Positions 25,955-34,958 of a stretch of DNA of 64,000 bases are shown in pieces (within the stretch, counting starts at the first letter, position 1; each line of letters begins with the position of its first letter). Made by a program: the position numbers and the translations under genes. Source of the stretch: Luteibacter sp. UNCMF331Sha3.1 (GTDB lineage Bacteria > Pseudomonadota > Gammaproteobacteria > Xanthomonadales > Rhodanobacteraceae); the NCBI RefSeq assembly GCF_900109915.1, contig NZ_FOBU01000001.1, forward strand, positions 1,184,764 to 1,248,763, in the 5' to 3' direction. A model generated the notes under the pieces. The model was not told the origin of the DNA, did no database searches, and was given only the letters and a program-made list of their open reading frames with translations.

Positions 25955-26893
25955 ATGAACGTCCAACGCATCGTCATCCTCGGCGGTACCGGCTTCGTCG
26001 GAAGCCGCCTGGTGCCTCGGCTCACCGCCGACGGCCACCACGTGCTGCTCCTCTCGCGCAACCGCGAAGCCCACCGCCAGCGCGGCGTGGGGCGCAACGT
26101 CGCGATCGCCAGCGCCGATGTCTACGATCCCGCCACGCTCCATCGCCATATCGCCGGCGCGGACGCGGTCATCCAGATGGTCGGCATCCTCAACGAGAGC
26201 GGTCGCAATACGTTCGAGCGCGTCCACGTGGGACTGACCCGCCTCGTGATCGACGCGTGCCGCGCCGCGGGCGTGCACCGGCTGCACATGATGAGCTCGC
26301 TGAATGCCGGCAAGGGCACCTCGGGCTACCTGCGCTCGCGCGGGGAGGCCGAAGCGCTCGTGCGGTCCTCCACGCTCGACTGGACGATCTACGAACCGAG
26401 CACGATCTTCGGCCCCGGCGACGGACTGGTCACGCGCTTCGACAGCCTGCTGCGCATCGCGCCGGTCATGCCGCTGCCGCGGCCGCAGGCGAAGATGGCG
26501 CCCGTCTACGTGGGCGACGTCGTCGAAGCGATCGCACGCGGGGTGAACGATGCGTCGACGGTACTGCGCACCTATGAGCTGTACGGCCCCGAGACGTGGA
26601 CGCTGATCGACCTCGTGCGCGCGATTCGCGATGCGCGCGGCCGGCACCGCGTGATACTGCCGATGCCCGACGCGCTCGGCCGCCTGCAGGCGTCCGTTGC
26701 GCAGTTCGTTCCGGGCAAGCCGTTCTCGCCGGACAATTTCCGCTCCCTGCTCGTCGATGCGGTCGGCCAGTCCGATGGTCTCGCGCAGCTGGGCATCCAT
26801 CCGCAACGGCTGAGCGACTGGCTTCCGCGCCTGCTCGGCCAGCCCGTCCGCCACCGGCGCCTCGACGAAGCGCGTAGCCGCCGACGACACTGA
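25955..26893 (+). CDS. NAD(P)-binding epimerase-like protein (complex I NDUFA9 subfamily)
   Basis: A 312-residue atypical short-chain dehydrogenase with the Rossmann motif [10 protein letters not shown] near the N-terminus, [20 protein letters not shown] in place of the usual YxxxK, and the [11 protein letters not shown] segment typical of the NDUFA9/NmrA-like branch. Members bind NAD(P)H; in bacteria the substrate is unknown, and the link to respiratory complex I is only by homology. RBS is weak (GGGAATTCGCTC). It precedes cca by eight bases and is probably in the same operon. Confidence 0.85.
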   Translation: MNVQRIVILGGTGFVGSRLVPRLTADGHHVLLLSRNREAHRQRGVGRNVAIASADVYDPATLHRHIAGADAVIQMVGILNESGRNTFERVHVGLTRLVIDACRAAGVHRLHMMSSLNAGKGTSGYLRSRGEAEALVRSSTLDWTIYEPSTIFGPGDGLVTRFDSLLRIAPVMPLPRPQAKMAPVYVGDVVEAIARGVNDASTVLRTYELYGPETWTLIDLVRAIRDARGRHRVILPMPDALGRLQASVAQFVPGKPFSPDNFRSLLVDAVGQSDGLAQLGIHPQRLSDWLPRLLGQPVRHRRLDEARSRRRH

Positions 26894-26901
26894 CCCCGAT
26901 C

Positions 26902-28131
26902 ATGGACATCTATCTCGTCGGCGGCGCCGTCCGCGACCAACTGCTCGGCCGCCCCGTCGTCGATCGCGACTGGGTCGTCGTGGGCGCCACGCCCGAGGAC
27001 ATGCTGGCGCAGGGTTACCGCGCCGTCGGCAAGGATTTTCCCGTCTTCCTCCATGGCGACACCAAAGAGGAGTACGCGCTCGCGCGCACGGAACGCAAGA
27101 CCGGTCGCGGCTATCACGGCTTCGCGTTCCACGCCGATCCGTCGGTGACCGTCGAACAGGACCTCGAGCGCCGCGACCTCACCATCAACGCCATCGCGCA
27201 GCGCGAGGACGGCACGCTCGTCGATCCATTCGGCGGCGTGGGCGACATCGAGGCGCGCGTGCTCCGGCATGTCTCCGACGCGTTCGCGGAAGACCCCGTG
27301 CGCCTCCTGCGCGTGGCGCGGTTCGCCGCGCGCTATGCCCCGCTGGGCTTTCGCGTCGCCGACGAAACGATGGCGCTGATGCGGCGGATGGTCGACGACG
27401 GCGAGGTGGATCATCTCGTGCCTGAGCGTGTCTGGACGGAGACGCGCAAGGCGCTGGCCGAACCGATGCCGTCGGCCTTCCTGCGCGTGCTGCGCGACAG
27501 CGGCGCCCTGCGCGTGCTGTTTCCCGAGGTCGACGCGCTCTACGGCGTGCCGCAACGCCCGGAGTACCATCCCGAGGTGGATACCGGCATCCACGAGGAA
27601 CTCGTGCTCGACGCCGCCGCGGCGCTCGCGCCCGGCGACTCGCTGGTGGGCTGGTGCGCGTTCACGCACGACCTCGGCAAGGCACTGACACCGGCCGACG
27701 TGCTGCCGCGGCACATCATGCACGAACAACGCGGCATCGAACCCGTGCGGGCGATCTCCGCACGCCTGAAGGTGCCGGTCGAGTATGCGTTCATGGCGGA
27801 GATGGTCTGCAAGCACCATCTCAACGCGCACATGGCGCTGGAGCTCAGACCGACGACGATCCTGCGGCTGCTCGACGCGCTCGGCGCACTGCGTCGACCC
27901 GAGCGTCTGGAAACGTTCCTGCTCGCGTGCATGGCCGACAAGCGCGGACGCCTCGGCAGCGCGCAGGCGGACTATCCGCAGGCCGATTTCCTCCGCGCCT
28001 GCCGCACCGCCGCCGCGTCGATCACCTCGCAGCCGTTCGTCGCGCAGGGACTGCAGGGTCCGGCGATCGGCGAGGCCATGAAGAAGGCCCAGGCGACGGC
28101 GATCGCCGGCGTACCGAAGCCCGCGCCTTAG
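26902..28131 (+). CDS. cca: Multifunctional CCA-adding enzyme (tRNA nucleotidyltransferase)
   Basis: Adds or repairs the 3'-CCA end of tRNA, and in this class also carries phosphohydrolase activity. The 409-residue protein begins with the nucleotidyltransferase signature [10 protein letters not shown] and the VDRDW metal aspartates, has the [11 protein letters not shown] and [12 protein letters not shown] neck segments, and the HD motif at 256-257 (FTHDLGKA) that marks the multifunctional gammaproteobacterial class. It overlaps the convergent methyltransferase by four bases at the stops. Confidence 0.95.
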   Translation: MDIYLVGGAVRDQLLGRPVVDRDWVVVGATPEDMLAQGYRAVGKDFPVFLHGDTKEEYALARTERKTGRGYHGFAFHADPSVTVEQDLERRDLTINAIAQREDGTLVDPFGGVGDIEARVLRHVSDAFAEDPVRLLRVARFAARYAPLGFRVADETMALMRRMVDDGEVDHLVPERVWTETRKALAEPMPSAFLRVLRDSGALRVLFPEVDALYGVPQRPEYHPEVDTGIHEELVLDAAAALAPGDSLVGWCAFTHDLGKALTPADVLPRHIMHEQRGIEPVRAISARLKVPVEYAFMAEMVCKHHLNAHMALELRPTTILRLLDALGALRRPERLETFLLACMADKRGRLGSAQADYPQADFLRACRTAAASITSQPFVAQGLQGPAIGEAMKKAQATAIAGVPKPAP

Positions 28132-29321
28132 AGGCGCGAGCCCTGGTCGGCCGCCATCACGCCTTCCGGCAGCGCCGCGGCGTCGATGCCCTTGGCGAAG
28201 AGCATCACCTGGAAACGCTCGCCCATCTGGTCGGGCATGGTGAGCTTCTTCACTTCCTGCGACAGACGATAGCGCGCCGCTTCGTCGGTGAGCGCAAGGT
28301 AGTCGTCTTCGAAGCATGCCTGCAGACCGGCGGCGATCAGGAACTGCGCCTGCGGCATGTATGCCGCCACGCCGAAGCCCGCGCTGTTGCCGGCCTCCGC
28401 GAGCGCCGTGAAGTCCACGGACGCCGTGAGGTCCTGCAGCCCCGGCAGGTAATACGCATCGCCATGCGCGCGGTGGCGATAGAACGCCCTCAGCGTGCCG
28501 TCGTTGCGTTCGGGGAGGTAGAACTCGGAACGCGTATACCCGTAGTCGGCGAACAGCATCGCGCCACGGCGCAGGCTGCCGGCCACCGCCTGGATCCAGT
28601 ACGGCAGTTGCGGAAGGATGTCGCTGCGGTAGCCGCCTTCGAAGTCCCGGCCCAGATCGCGTTCGACGTGGCGTACCGCGCCGCCTACCAACGCATCCGC
28701 GGGGCGATCGCTGCGCACGAAGCGTCGGTCGCCGTCGAGCACGACGTGTTCTTCGTAGACCTCGCCGTCGCGCATGCTGAAACGGGTGGTCGGCAAGGCG
28801 TCGATGACTTCGTTGGCGAACAGCACGCCGTCCCAGTCATCCTCCGGCGGACCGTCGAGCCACACGGCGCGCGCGAACACGCCGGCCGGCAGGGTCGCGT
28901 GCAGGCGCTCGCGCTGACGCTCGCGCAGGTCCGCGCTGGGCTCGAGGATCATGTAACGCCGCGGCAGCTGCCCTGCGGCGTCCAGCGCCAGCAGCGCCGC
29001 TTCCGCGAAGGCACCGCTGCCGCCGCCGATCTCCATGAAATCGGCCTCGGGACCCAACGACTCGAGCACCGGCTCGAGCGCGCGAACGACGCAGCGGGCG
29101 AACAACGTGCCGAGCTCCGGCGCGGTGATGAAATCGCCCTCCTCGCCGAACTTGGCCTTGCCGGCGCTGTAGTAGCCGAGGCCTGGCGTATACAGGCAGC
29201 GCTCCATGAAGCGGGAGAACGGCATGGGACCGTGGGAGGCGATCTCCTCGCGGATCAGGTCCGCGAGGTGGTCGGAGTGGGCGCGTTCGTCGGCGCCGGG
29301 TTCGGGCAGTCTGGCATTCAT
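28128..29321 (-). CDS. MidA-type SAM-dependent methyltransferase
   Basis: A 397-residue class-I methyltransferase of the MidA/NDUFAF7 family. Family segments are [13 protein letters not shown], the SAM loop [20 protein letters not shown] and FADYGY. In eukaryotes the homologue methylates an arginine of a complex I subunit; in bacteria the substrate is unknown. The N-terminus [17 protein letters not shown] precedes the conserved [14 protein letters not shown]. Convergent with cca and overlapping it by four bases, so the two stop codons lie within each other's genes. Confidence 0.9.
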   Translation of the reverse strand: MNARLPEPGADERAHSDHLADLIREEIASHGPMPFSRFMERCLYTPGLGYYSAGKAKFGEEGDFITAPELGTLFARCVVRALEPVLESLGPEADFMEIGGGSGAFAEAALLALDAAGQLPRRYMILEPSADLRERQRERLHATLPAGVFARAVWLDGPPEDDWDGVLFANEVIDALPTTRFSMRDGEVYEEHVVLDGDRRFVRSDRPADALVGGAVRHVERDLGRDFEGGYRSDILPQLPYWIQAVAGSLRRGAMLFADYGYTRSEFYLPERNDGTLRAFYRHRAHGDAYYLPGLQDLTASVDFTALAEAGNSAGFGVAAYMPQAQFLIAAGLQACFEDDYLALTDEAARYRLSQEVKKLTMPDQMGERFQVMLFAKGIDAAALPEGVMAADQGSRL

Positions 29322-29374
29322 GCGTCGGCAATTCGTGGTGCGAACCGACAGGATAACGGAAGGGGCGCCCCGGA

Positions 29375-31483
29375 TCAGAAATCCTGCTGGAGCGAGAGGA
29401 AGATCCCCCGCCGCGGACCGAACTGGGGGGCGCCCACGCCGATGCCGGAGCCGTCGCGGATTTCGTACGTGCGATCCAGCGCGTTCACCAGCGCCAGCTG
29501 CGCGTGGGTGGCGCCGACGGACGTCAGGTTGAAATCGTGCGACACGCTGAGATTGAGCTGAAAGTACGAGGGCATCGTCGCGCCGTTGGGCACGATGCCG
29601 TCGCGACGCAGGCCGGAGCCGAACAGGTAGTCGGCGCCGATCCGCGTGGTCTCCGCGAAGGCATAGCTGACGCCACCCGACGAGGTGTACTTCTGATCGT
29701 GGTCGAGGTGGATGAAGTGGTCGTCGATGTAGGCGAGGTCGTCGGGCGAGAAGTTGTATTGGCCGGTAATGATGCGCTTGCCGACGGCGCGGTTGTACGC
29801 GACGTTGAAGTACGCGGTGAGCGCGCCGCCGTCGTAGTTGACGGTCAGTTCGTCGCCCTTGACCTTGCCCTGGTCGTAATTGAACGTGGAATAGACGAGC
29901 GCCGTACCGAACTGTCCCTCGTCCTGCAGGCGCGACACGCGACGGTAGTAGCTGTCGAGACCCACGGTCCAGGCATCGCCGAGCTTCTGCGACACGCCGA
30001 CGTCGTAGTAACTGGAACGCTCCGCGAGCGGTGTGTCATTGCCGTTGTCCGGCAGCGCATTGGTCGTGCCTGCGAATTTCGCGATCGATGTCGGGCTGAT
30101 CGACTCCGACGCCGGCGGCGTGAAGTAACGTGAGTATCCCGCGTGGATCGTGGTGCTGTCCGTCGGCTGGTAGACGAGGCCCACGCGCGGGCTCAGCTGG
30201 CTTTCGGGACGGAAGGCATCGTAGCGATCGGCACGCACGCCATAGTTCACGGTCCACTTCTCGCCGATGGACCATTCGTCCTGCAGGTACAAGGCATACG
30301 TGCGCGCGATGACGCGACTGGCGTCGACGATGTTGAGTGGCGTCGTGGAGGTCTGGTTGCCGGCACCATCGGCGGGAAACACGAGCGCGTCGTTGGTCGC
30401 CGTGGCGCGCTCGAACGAGGCATAGGCGCCGTAGCGCAGCGTGTGGTTGTCGCCCAGCGGCGTGGAGAAGTCGGCCTGCAGCGTGCTGGCCCTGTTGGCC
30501 CTGTGCACGTCCGACGCGACGCCATTGAACATCAGGTCGCCGATATCGTCGGGCGTGAAGTCGAGGCCGCTGTAGCGCTGGCCGGCCGAGACCTGGTACG
30601 CGGTGTTGCCGACCTTGCCCTGCAGACTGAGCACGCCGAAGCGCGTGGTTTCGCGCTGGCGTTCGTCGAGTTGCGCGGAGTCGAAGTTCGTCACGTCGAG
30701 ATAGCCGAACTGCGGTGTCTGCCCGGGATTGTTGGGGATGTCGAAACGGTTGTTGGTCGCACCGAACAGGAAGCTGAGTCGCGTGTCGTTGTCGATCAGG
30801 TACGACACGTCGCCGAAGGCCTTCACCTGGTTCGTGTGGTCGTGGATCGGCTTGCGGCTGGCGGTGGGGTTCTCGATGCCGACGTCGTTCTCGAGATAGT
30901 TGGCGGTGAGGAACCAGCTCCACTGGCCGCTTCGACCGAACAGCGTCGCGTTCGGGTTGATCGTGCCGAACTGGCCACCGGTCACGCCGACGCTGCCCCC
31001 GATGCCGTCCGTCGTCGCCGTGCGCGTCTTGATGTCCACCACCGCGGCGGTCCGGTCGCCGTACTGCGCCGGAAGCGCGCCGGTGAGCAGTTTCACGCTC
31101 TGAATGGTGCGCGCATCCAGCGTCTGGCCGAAGCCGCCGATGCTCTCCGGAATGATCACGCCGTCCACGCGGTACTGCAGGTTCGCATGGTCGCCGCGCA
31201 CGTGCAGCTGGCCGTAAGAGTCCTGCACGACGCCCGGTGCCTGCAGCAGCACCTGGTTCAGCGGCGTCGAATCACCGAGCGGCAACGCCTCGATGGTCTT
31301 CCGGTCGATGACGTACTGGCTGCTGCCCGTGTCGGGCGAAAGGCTGTTTCGCGCGTCGTCGAGCCGCGCGCTGACGTCCACCTCGCCGAGGTTGGTGGCC
31401 TTCTGGGGCGTGACGTCGTCGGCGAGGATCGGGGCGGAGGACAGGGCGAGGGCGATGCAGAAGGCGAGGCGTGCGGGGGTCAT
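29375..31483 (-). CDS. TonB-dependent outer-membrane receptor
   Basis: A 702-residue receptor: signal peptide (about 1-21, ending ILA), an N-terminal plug domain with VIDRKTIEALP, LLQAPGVVQDSYGQLHVRG and RVDGVIIPE, and a C-terminal barrel ending with a terminal Phe (SLQQDF), the outer-membrane sorting signal. The TonB box is probably the GEVDVSA region near residue 33. No substrate can be assigned from the sequence, and no transport or regulatory partner is adjacent. Start chosen at ATG 31483, directly before the signal peptide. Confidence 0.9.
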   Translation of the reverse strand: MTPARLAFCIALALSSAPILADDVTPQKATNLGEVDVSARLDDARNSLSPDTGSSQYVIDRKTIEALPLGDSTPLNQVLLQAPGVVQDSYGQLHVRGDHANLQYRVDGVIIPESIGGFGQTLDARTIQSVKLLTGALPAQYGDRTAAVVDIKTRTATTDGIGGSVGVTGGQFGTINPNATLFGRSGQWSWFLTANYLENDVGIENPTASRKPIHDHTNQVKAFGDVSYLIDNDTRLSFLFGATNNRFDIPNNPGQTPQFGYLDVTNFDSAQLDERQRETTRFGVLSLQGKVGNTAYQVSAGQRYSGLDFTPDDIGDLMFNGVASDVHRANRASTLQADFSTPLGDNHTLRYGAYASFERATATNDALVFPADGAGNQTSTTPLNIVDASRVIARTYALYLQDEWSIGEKWTVNYGVRADRYDAFRPESQLSPRVGLVYQPTDSTTIHAGYSRYFTPPASESISPTSIAKFAGTTNALPDNGNDTPLAERSSYYDVGVSQKLGDAWTVGLDSYYRRVSRLQDEGQFGTALVYSTFNYDQGKVKGDELTVNYDGGALTAYFNVAYNRAVGKRIITGQYNFSPDDLAYIDDHFIHLDHDQKYTSSGGVSYAFAETTRIGADYLFGSGLRRDGIVPNGATMPSYFQLNLSVSHDFNLTSVGATHAQLALVNALDRTYEIRDGSGIGVGAPQFGPRRGIFLSLQQDF

Positions 31484-31622
31484 GGGGGCTCGGGTCCGGG
31501 GAACGTTATATTGTTTCAACCGAGTCTGTACTCCCGACCTTTCGGACCTCTTTCGTCGTACGACGACGCTTCATCGACGCACGCGACGCGACGATGGGCC
31601 CATTCCAACCGTGGAGAAGACG

Positions 31623-32504
31623 ATGGCGAGCCGTGAACCCGCGTCGACATCGAAAGAAATCGTGCCCACCTCGGGCGTCGACCGCGGCGACAGCCCGGTC
31701 GCCCGCGCGATCCTGGAATTCGTCAGTCGCATTCCCGAGAGCGAGGTGCCTCGCGCCACCAAAGGCACGGCGGAGGAGGAGTGCCGCCGCCTGGCCAGCA
31801 GCGCGGCCAACAAGGCGGCACTGACCGCTGGTTCGCTCGCGCTCCCGCCCGGCCCGCTGGGCTGGCTCACCGTGCTTCCCGAGCTCGTCGCCATCTGGCG
31901 CATTCAGGGACAACTGGTCAGCGACATCGCGTCGGCCTATGGCAAGACCGCCAAACTCGGGCGCGAACAGATGCTCTGGTGCCTGTTCCGGCATACCGCG
32001 GCTCAGGCGTTTCGCGACGTCGCGATCCGCGTGGGCGACCGTCTCGTGTTCCGGACGGCCGCGACCAGCGTCCTGCAGCGCGTCGCGGGCCGCATCGGCG
32101 TGAGCGTGTCGAAACGCGCCGTCGGCAAGGGCATCTCGCGCTGGCTGCCGATCGTCGGCGCCCTCGGCGTGGGCGCCTACGCGTATTACGACACGGGCCA
32201 GGTGGCGAAGACGGCCATCGACCTGTTCAGCGGCGAGGTCCACGTGGACGACGAGCCGCCGCGTGAGACGACGAAGACGCGTAAGGCGCGAAGCGACGTG
32301 GCAGAGTCGAGGGCGGTCACCGGCGAGGCCTCGTCGACGAGCGCCGGGCCATCCGCGCGCAAGCGTGTCGCGCGTGCACCGAAGAAGAAAACGGCCGCGG
32401 CGAAACCGAAGGTCGCAGCGAAGAAAATCGCCGCACGGAAAAAGCCCGCCTCGACGAAGGCAAAAGCCAGGACCGCGCCACGCGGCAAGACCGCCGCCCG
32501 CTGA
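31623..32504 (+). CDS. EcsC-like protein with a Lys/Ala-rich histone-like C-terminal tail
   Basis: A 293-residue protein: a hydrophilic N-terminus, an EcsC-type domain (about residues 30-205) with the ALPPGPLGWLTVLPELVAIW hydrophobic segment and the later WLPIVGALGVGAYAYYDT, and about 50 C-terminal residues rich in Lys, Arg and Ala resembling histone H1-like tails (PKKK, AAKPK, RKKPA repeats). EcsC-family proteins are membrane-associated and poorly understood; the basic tail could bind nucleic acid or an anionic surface. RBS GTGGAGAAG precedes the ATG at 31623. The gene ends at a tandem palindromic repeat cluster. Confidence 0.82.
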   Translation: MASREPASTSKEIVPTSGVDRGDSPVARAILEFVSRIPESEVPRATKGTAEEECRRLASSAANKAALTAGSLALPPGPLGWLTVLPELVAIWRIQGQLVSDIASAYGKTAKLGREQMLWCLFRHTAAQAFRDVAIRVGDRLVFRTAATSVLQRVAGRIGVSVSKRAVGKGISRWLPIVGALGVGAYAYYDTGQVAKTAIDLFSGEVHVDDEPPRETTKTRKARSDVAESRAVTGEASSTSAGPSARKRVARAPKKKTAAAKPKVAAKKIAARKKPASTKAKARTAPRGKTAAR

Positions 32505-32507
32505 TCG

Positions 32508-32700
32508 GTGTGGGAGCGGCCCTGGCCGCGATGGGCTCGCGGCAAGCACCCACCGCGGCCAAGGCCGCTCCCACACGACGCATTCGCCGGTAGTGTGCGC
32601 GTGGCAAGCACCCATCGCGGCCGAGGCCGCTCCCACACGACGATCTCGCCGGTAGTGTGTGCGTGGCGAGCGCCCGTCGCGGCCGGCCGCTCCCACGGGA
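32508..32700. repeat. Tandem cluster of the intergenic palindromic repeat
   Basis: Three units in a row fill most of the 284 bases between the EcsC-like gene and folM. The first (32508-32575) is a full palindrome, GTGTGGGAGCGG...CCGCTCCCACAC. Two partial units of about 60 bases follow, each starting CGAC/CGAT, with TCGCCGGTAGTGTG, a GTGGC(A/G)AGC core and ending GGCCGCTCCCAC. The last two are near-direct repeats of each other. No spacers and no Cas genes, so not CRISPR. Confidence 0.85.
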
Positions 32701-32788
32701 TGAACTTGCCGGCGGCGCGCGGCGTGACTTGGCAAGACGATTGCGGCACGCTACCGGCCGACCTCGGAACCTCTGCCAGGGAACTGCG

Positions 32789-33526
32789 ATGAACAAGCCA
32801 CCGGTCGTCCTCGTCACCGGCGCCGCGCGGCGGGTCGGCGCCGTCATCGTCCGGACGCTGCACGCCGCGGGCTGCGACGTGGCGATCCACTACCATCGCT
32901 CGGCCGACGAAGCGCGAGCCCTCGCCGCCGAGCTGGACGCCACGCGCCCCGGCAGCGCGGCCACCTTCGCCGGCGCGCTCGGCGACGCGGACGTTCCCTC
33001 GCGCCTGGTCGACGACGTCGTGGCCCGTTTCGGCCGCCTCGACGGACTGGTCAACAACGCATCGTCGTTCTACCCCACCCCGATCGGCACCGCGACGGCG
33101 CAACAATGGGACGACCTCTTCGCCGCCAACGCACGTGCGCCGTTCTTCCTGGCGCAGGCCGCCGCGCCCGCGTTGCGGACGAATGGGGGAAGCATCGTCA
33201 ACATCGTGGACATCTACGCCGAGCGACCGCTAGCGCAGCATCCGATCTATTCGATGGCGAAAGCGGCCCTGTGGATGCTGACGCAGTCGCTCGCGAAGGA
33301 TCTCGCGCCCGATGTACGCGTCAACGCGGTCGCGCCGGGCGCCATTCTCTGGCCCGCCTCGGGCAAGCCGGAAGAAGCCGCCGAAGCGCTCATCGCGAAA
33401 ACGCCGCTGGCTCGCAAGGGCGAACCAGCGGACGTCGCGGAAGCCGTGCGGTGGTTGCTGCTCGATGCGAGCTACACCACCGGGCAGCTCGTCCGCGTGG
33501 ACGGCGGACGAGCCCTTTCAATCTGA
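32789..33526 (+). CDS. folM: Pteridine/dihydromonapterin reductase-type short-chain dehydrogenase
   Basis: A 245-residue SDR with TGAARRVGA at the cofactor site, NNASS, and catalytic Ser/Tyr/Lys (YSMAKAAL). The doubled arginine in TGAARRVG is the signature of pteridine reductases (FolM/PTR1), which reduce dihydromonapterin or dihydrobiopterin. Folate genes folK and folB lie about 1-3 kb away, which supports the assignment. Its TGA stop abuts the stop of the next (convergent) gene, together forming TGATCA. Confidence 0.85.
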   Translation: MNKPPVVLVTGAARRVGAVIVRTLHAAGCDVAIHYHRSADEARALAAELDATRPGSAATFAGALGDADVPSRLVDDVVARFGRLDGLVNNASSFYPTPIGTATAQQWDDLFAANARAPFFLAQAAAPALRTNGGSIVNIVDIYAERPLAQHPIYSMAKAALWMLTQSLAKDLAPDVRVNAVAPGAILWPASGKPEEAAEALIAKTPLARKGEPADVAEAVRWLLLDASYTTGQLVRVDGGRALSI

Positions 33527-34381
33527 TCAGTTCTTCGGGCGGAACGCCGATTCGATCAGTGCGACGTCGAAACCGCGACCCGGATCGCCTTCTTCCGTGT
33601 AGCGGTAGAGCGCGGCGGAATACACGCCGTGCATCGCCGTCTGGAACAGGCTGAGCGCGATCAGCGCGACGACCGCCACGACGCCGACCGCGACCATCAG
33701 TGCGAACGACTGCGTGCTCGCGGCGAGGAAGAACAGCACCGCGCTGACGAAGATCAGGCAGAACGTCAGGACGCCGCCGGCGAGACCGATGCCCGCGTTG
33801 CCGATCAGGTTCTCGCCCCAGGTCTTTTTCAGCAGCGACGCGCTGCGCTTCACCGCGTCGACCGGGCCGACGTCCTGCGCGGCGAGCACTGGCACGACGA
33901 GGAAGGTCGCGACCGTCCAGCCGAAACCGAGCAGGCCGACGACGATGCGGCCGATCAGGCCGAAGCGCTCCTGCAACGCACGCAGGATCATGCCGACGGT
34001 CGCCGCGATCAGCGCATAACCGACGATGTTCGGCAGTTTCGACCACGCGGCGCGCATGCCGTCGCCGAGCGTGGGATCGCCACCGTCCAGGCGGATCAGC
34101 GCCGCCGACGCGAGGGCGACGTTGAAGAAGATCACCACGCCGTACTGCACGACGTAGAACAGGAAGCTCACCAGCATGAACATCGGCGACGCGTGGTGCC
34201 GCTGGCCTTCGAAGTCGGCCTGGTGCGTGGCGATGAGCGTCCAGACCGGCCAGGCGAACGTGGCGACGACGATCAGCGATGCCAGGCCTGCCAGCAGCGG
34301 AAAGAGCATCAGCTCCTTGTCCTGGCGGAGAATGTTGGCGCTGGCTTTCATCAACGCCCAGCTGCGTCCGAACTTGCCCAT
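33527..34381 (-). CDS. DUF6159-type multi-helix membrane protein
   Basis: A 284-residue integral membrane protein with about six helices. The N-terminus KFGRSWALMKASANILRQDKELM and the GMILRALQERFGLIGRIV segment match the DUF6159 family; function unknown. It starts 60 bases downstream of folK, on the same strand, and meets folM end to end with no spacer. The C-terminus contains YTEEGDPGRGFD. Confidence 0.85.
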   Translation of the reverse strand: MGKFGRSWALMKASANILRQDKELMLFPLLAGLASLIVVATFAWPVWTLIATHQADFEGQRHHASPMFMLVSFLFYVVQYGVVIFFNVALASAALIRLDGGDPTLGDGMRAAWSKLPNIVGYALIAATVGMILRALQERFGLIGRIVVGLLGFGWTVATFLVVPVLAAQDVGPVDAVKRSASLLKKTWGENLIGNAGIGLAGGVLTFCLIFVSAVLFFLAASTQSFALMVAVGVVAVVALIALSLFQTAMHGVYSAALYRYTEEGDPGRGFDVALIESAFRPKN

Positions 34382-34441
34382 TTCCGTGTGCCCCTGTTGG
34401 TCCGATGTGGCAGGCGTTTTAGCATCTTGCCGGATGGGGTG

Positions 34442-34957
34442 CTACTGGAAGAAGTCCGGCACGATCGAGCGGGTGCAGGCCTCGTCGACGGCGAGCGGTT
34501 CCGACGCCGCCGGGAAGGCCGCCCAGAGTTCGGCCATCGTGCGGCCGTCCACGGGATGCCGCAGCCCGGGCGCGATGTCCGCCATCGGCTTCAACACGAA
34601 GGCATGGCGCAGTTCGCCGCGCGGCAGTTCGAGGTGGCCTTCGCCACTCAGCACCAGGTCGTCGTAGAGCACGATGTCGACATCGAGCGTGCGGCTGGCG
34701 TAGCGCTCACCGCCGCGCACGCGGCCGTGACGATCTTCCAGCGCATGGAGCCAGTCGTTGAGCGCCTGGGGGTCCAGATCGCTGTCGAGCCCCACGGCGA
34801 GGTTGAGGAAGTCCGGGCCGTCGAAACCGACGGCCGCGCTGCGGTAGACCGGCGAGATCGCAAGCGGGCCGAAGCGGGCCCGCAGCTCGGCCACGGCGAC
34901 CGCCAGCCAGTGTTCCGCATCGACGTTCGAGCCGAGACTCAGCCAGGCGCGTCCCAT
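34442..34957 (-). CDS. folK: 2-amino-4-hydroxy-6-hydroxymethyldihydropteridine pyrophosphokinase
   Basis: Transfers pyrophosphate from ATP to 6-hydroxymethyl-dihydropterin in folate synthesis. The 171-residue protein has the HPPK motifs: LSLGSNVDA at the N-terminus, YASRTLDVDIVLYDD (substrate- and metal-binding), and ELRHAFVLKPMADIAP. It follows the MscS-like gene by one base and so is the third gene of the folB - mscS - folK operon. Confidence 0.93.
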   Translation of the reverse strand: MGRAWLSLGSNVDAEHWLAVAVAELRARFGPLAISPVYRSAAVGFDGPDFLNLAVGLDSDLDPQALNDWLHALEDRHGRVRGGERYASRTLDVDIVLYDDLVLSGEGHLELPRGELRHAFVLKPMADIAPGLRHPVDGRTMAELWAAFPAASEPLAVDEACTRSIVPDFFQ

Positions 34958-34958
34958 G

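Noticed and set aside
31484-31622. Possible promoter TATAAC for the TonB receptor at about 31505-31510 (minus)
   Set aside because: No matching -35 element at a workable distance.
32508-32700. CRISPR-like repeat cluster
   Set aside because: Units are adjoining degenerate palindromes without unique spacers, and there are no cas genes.
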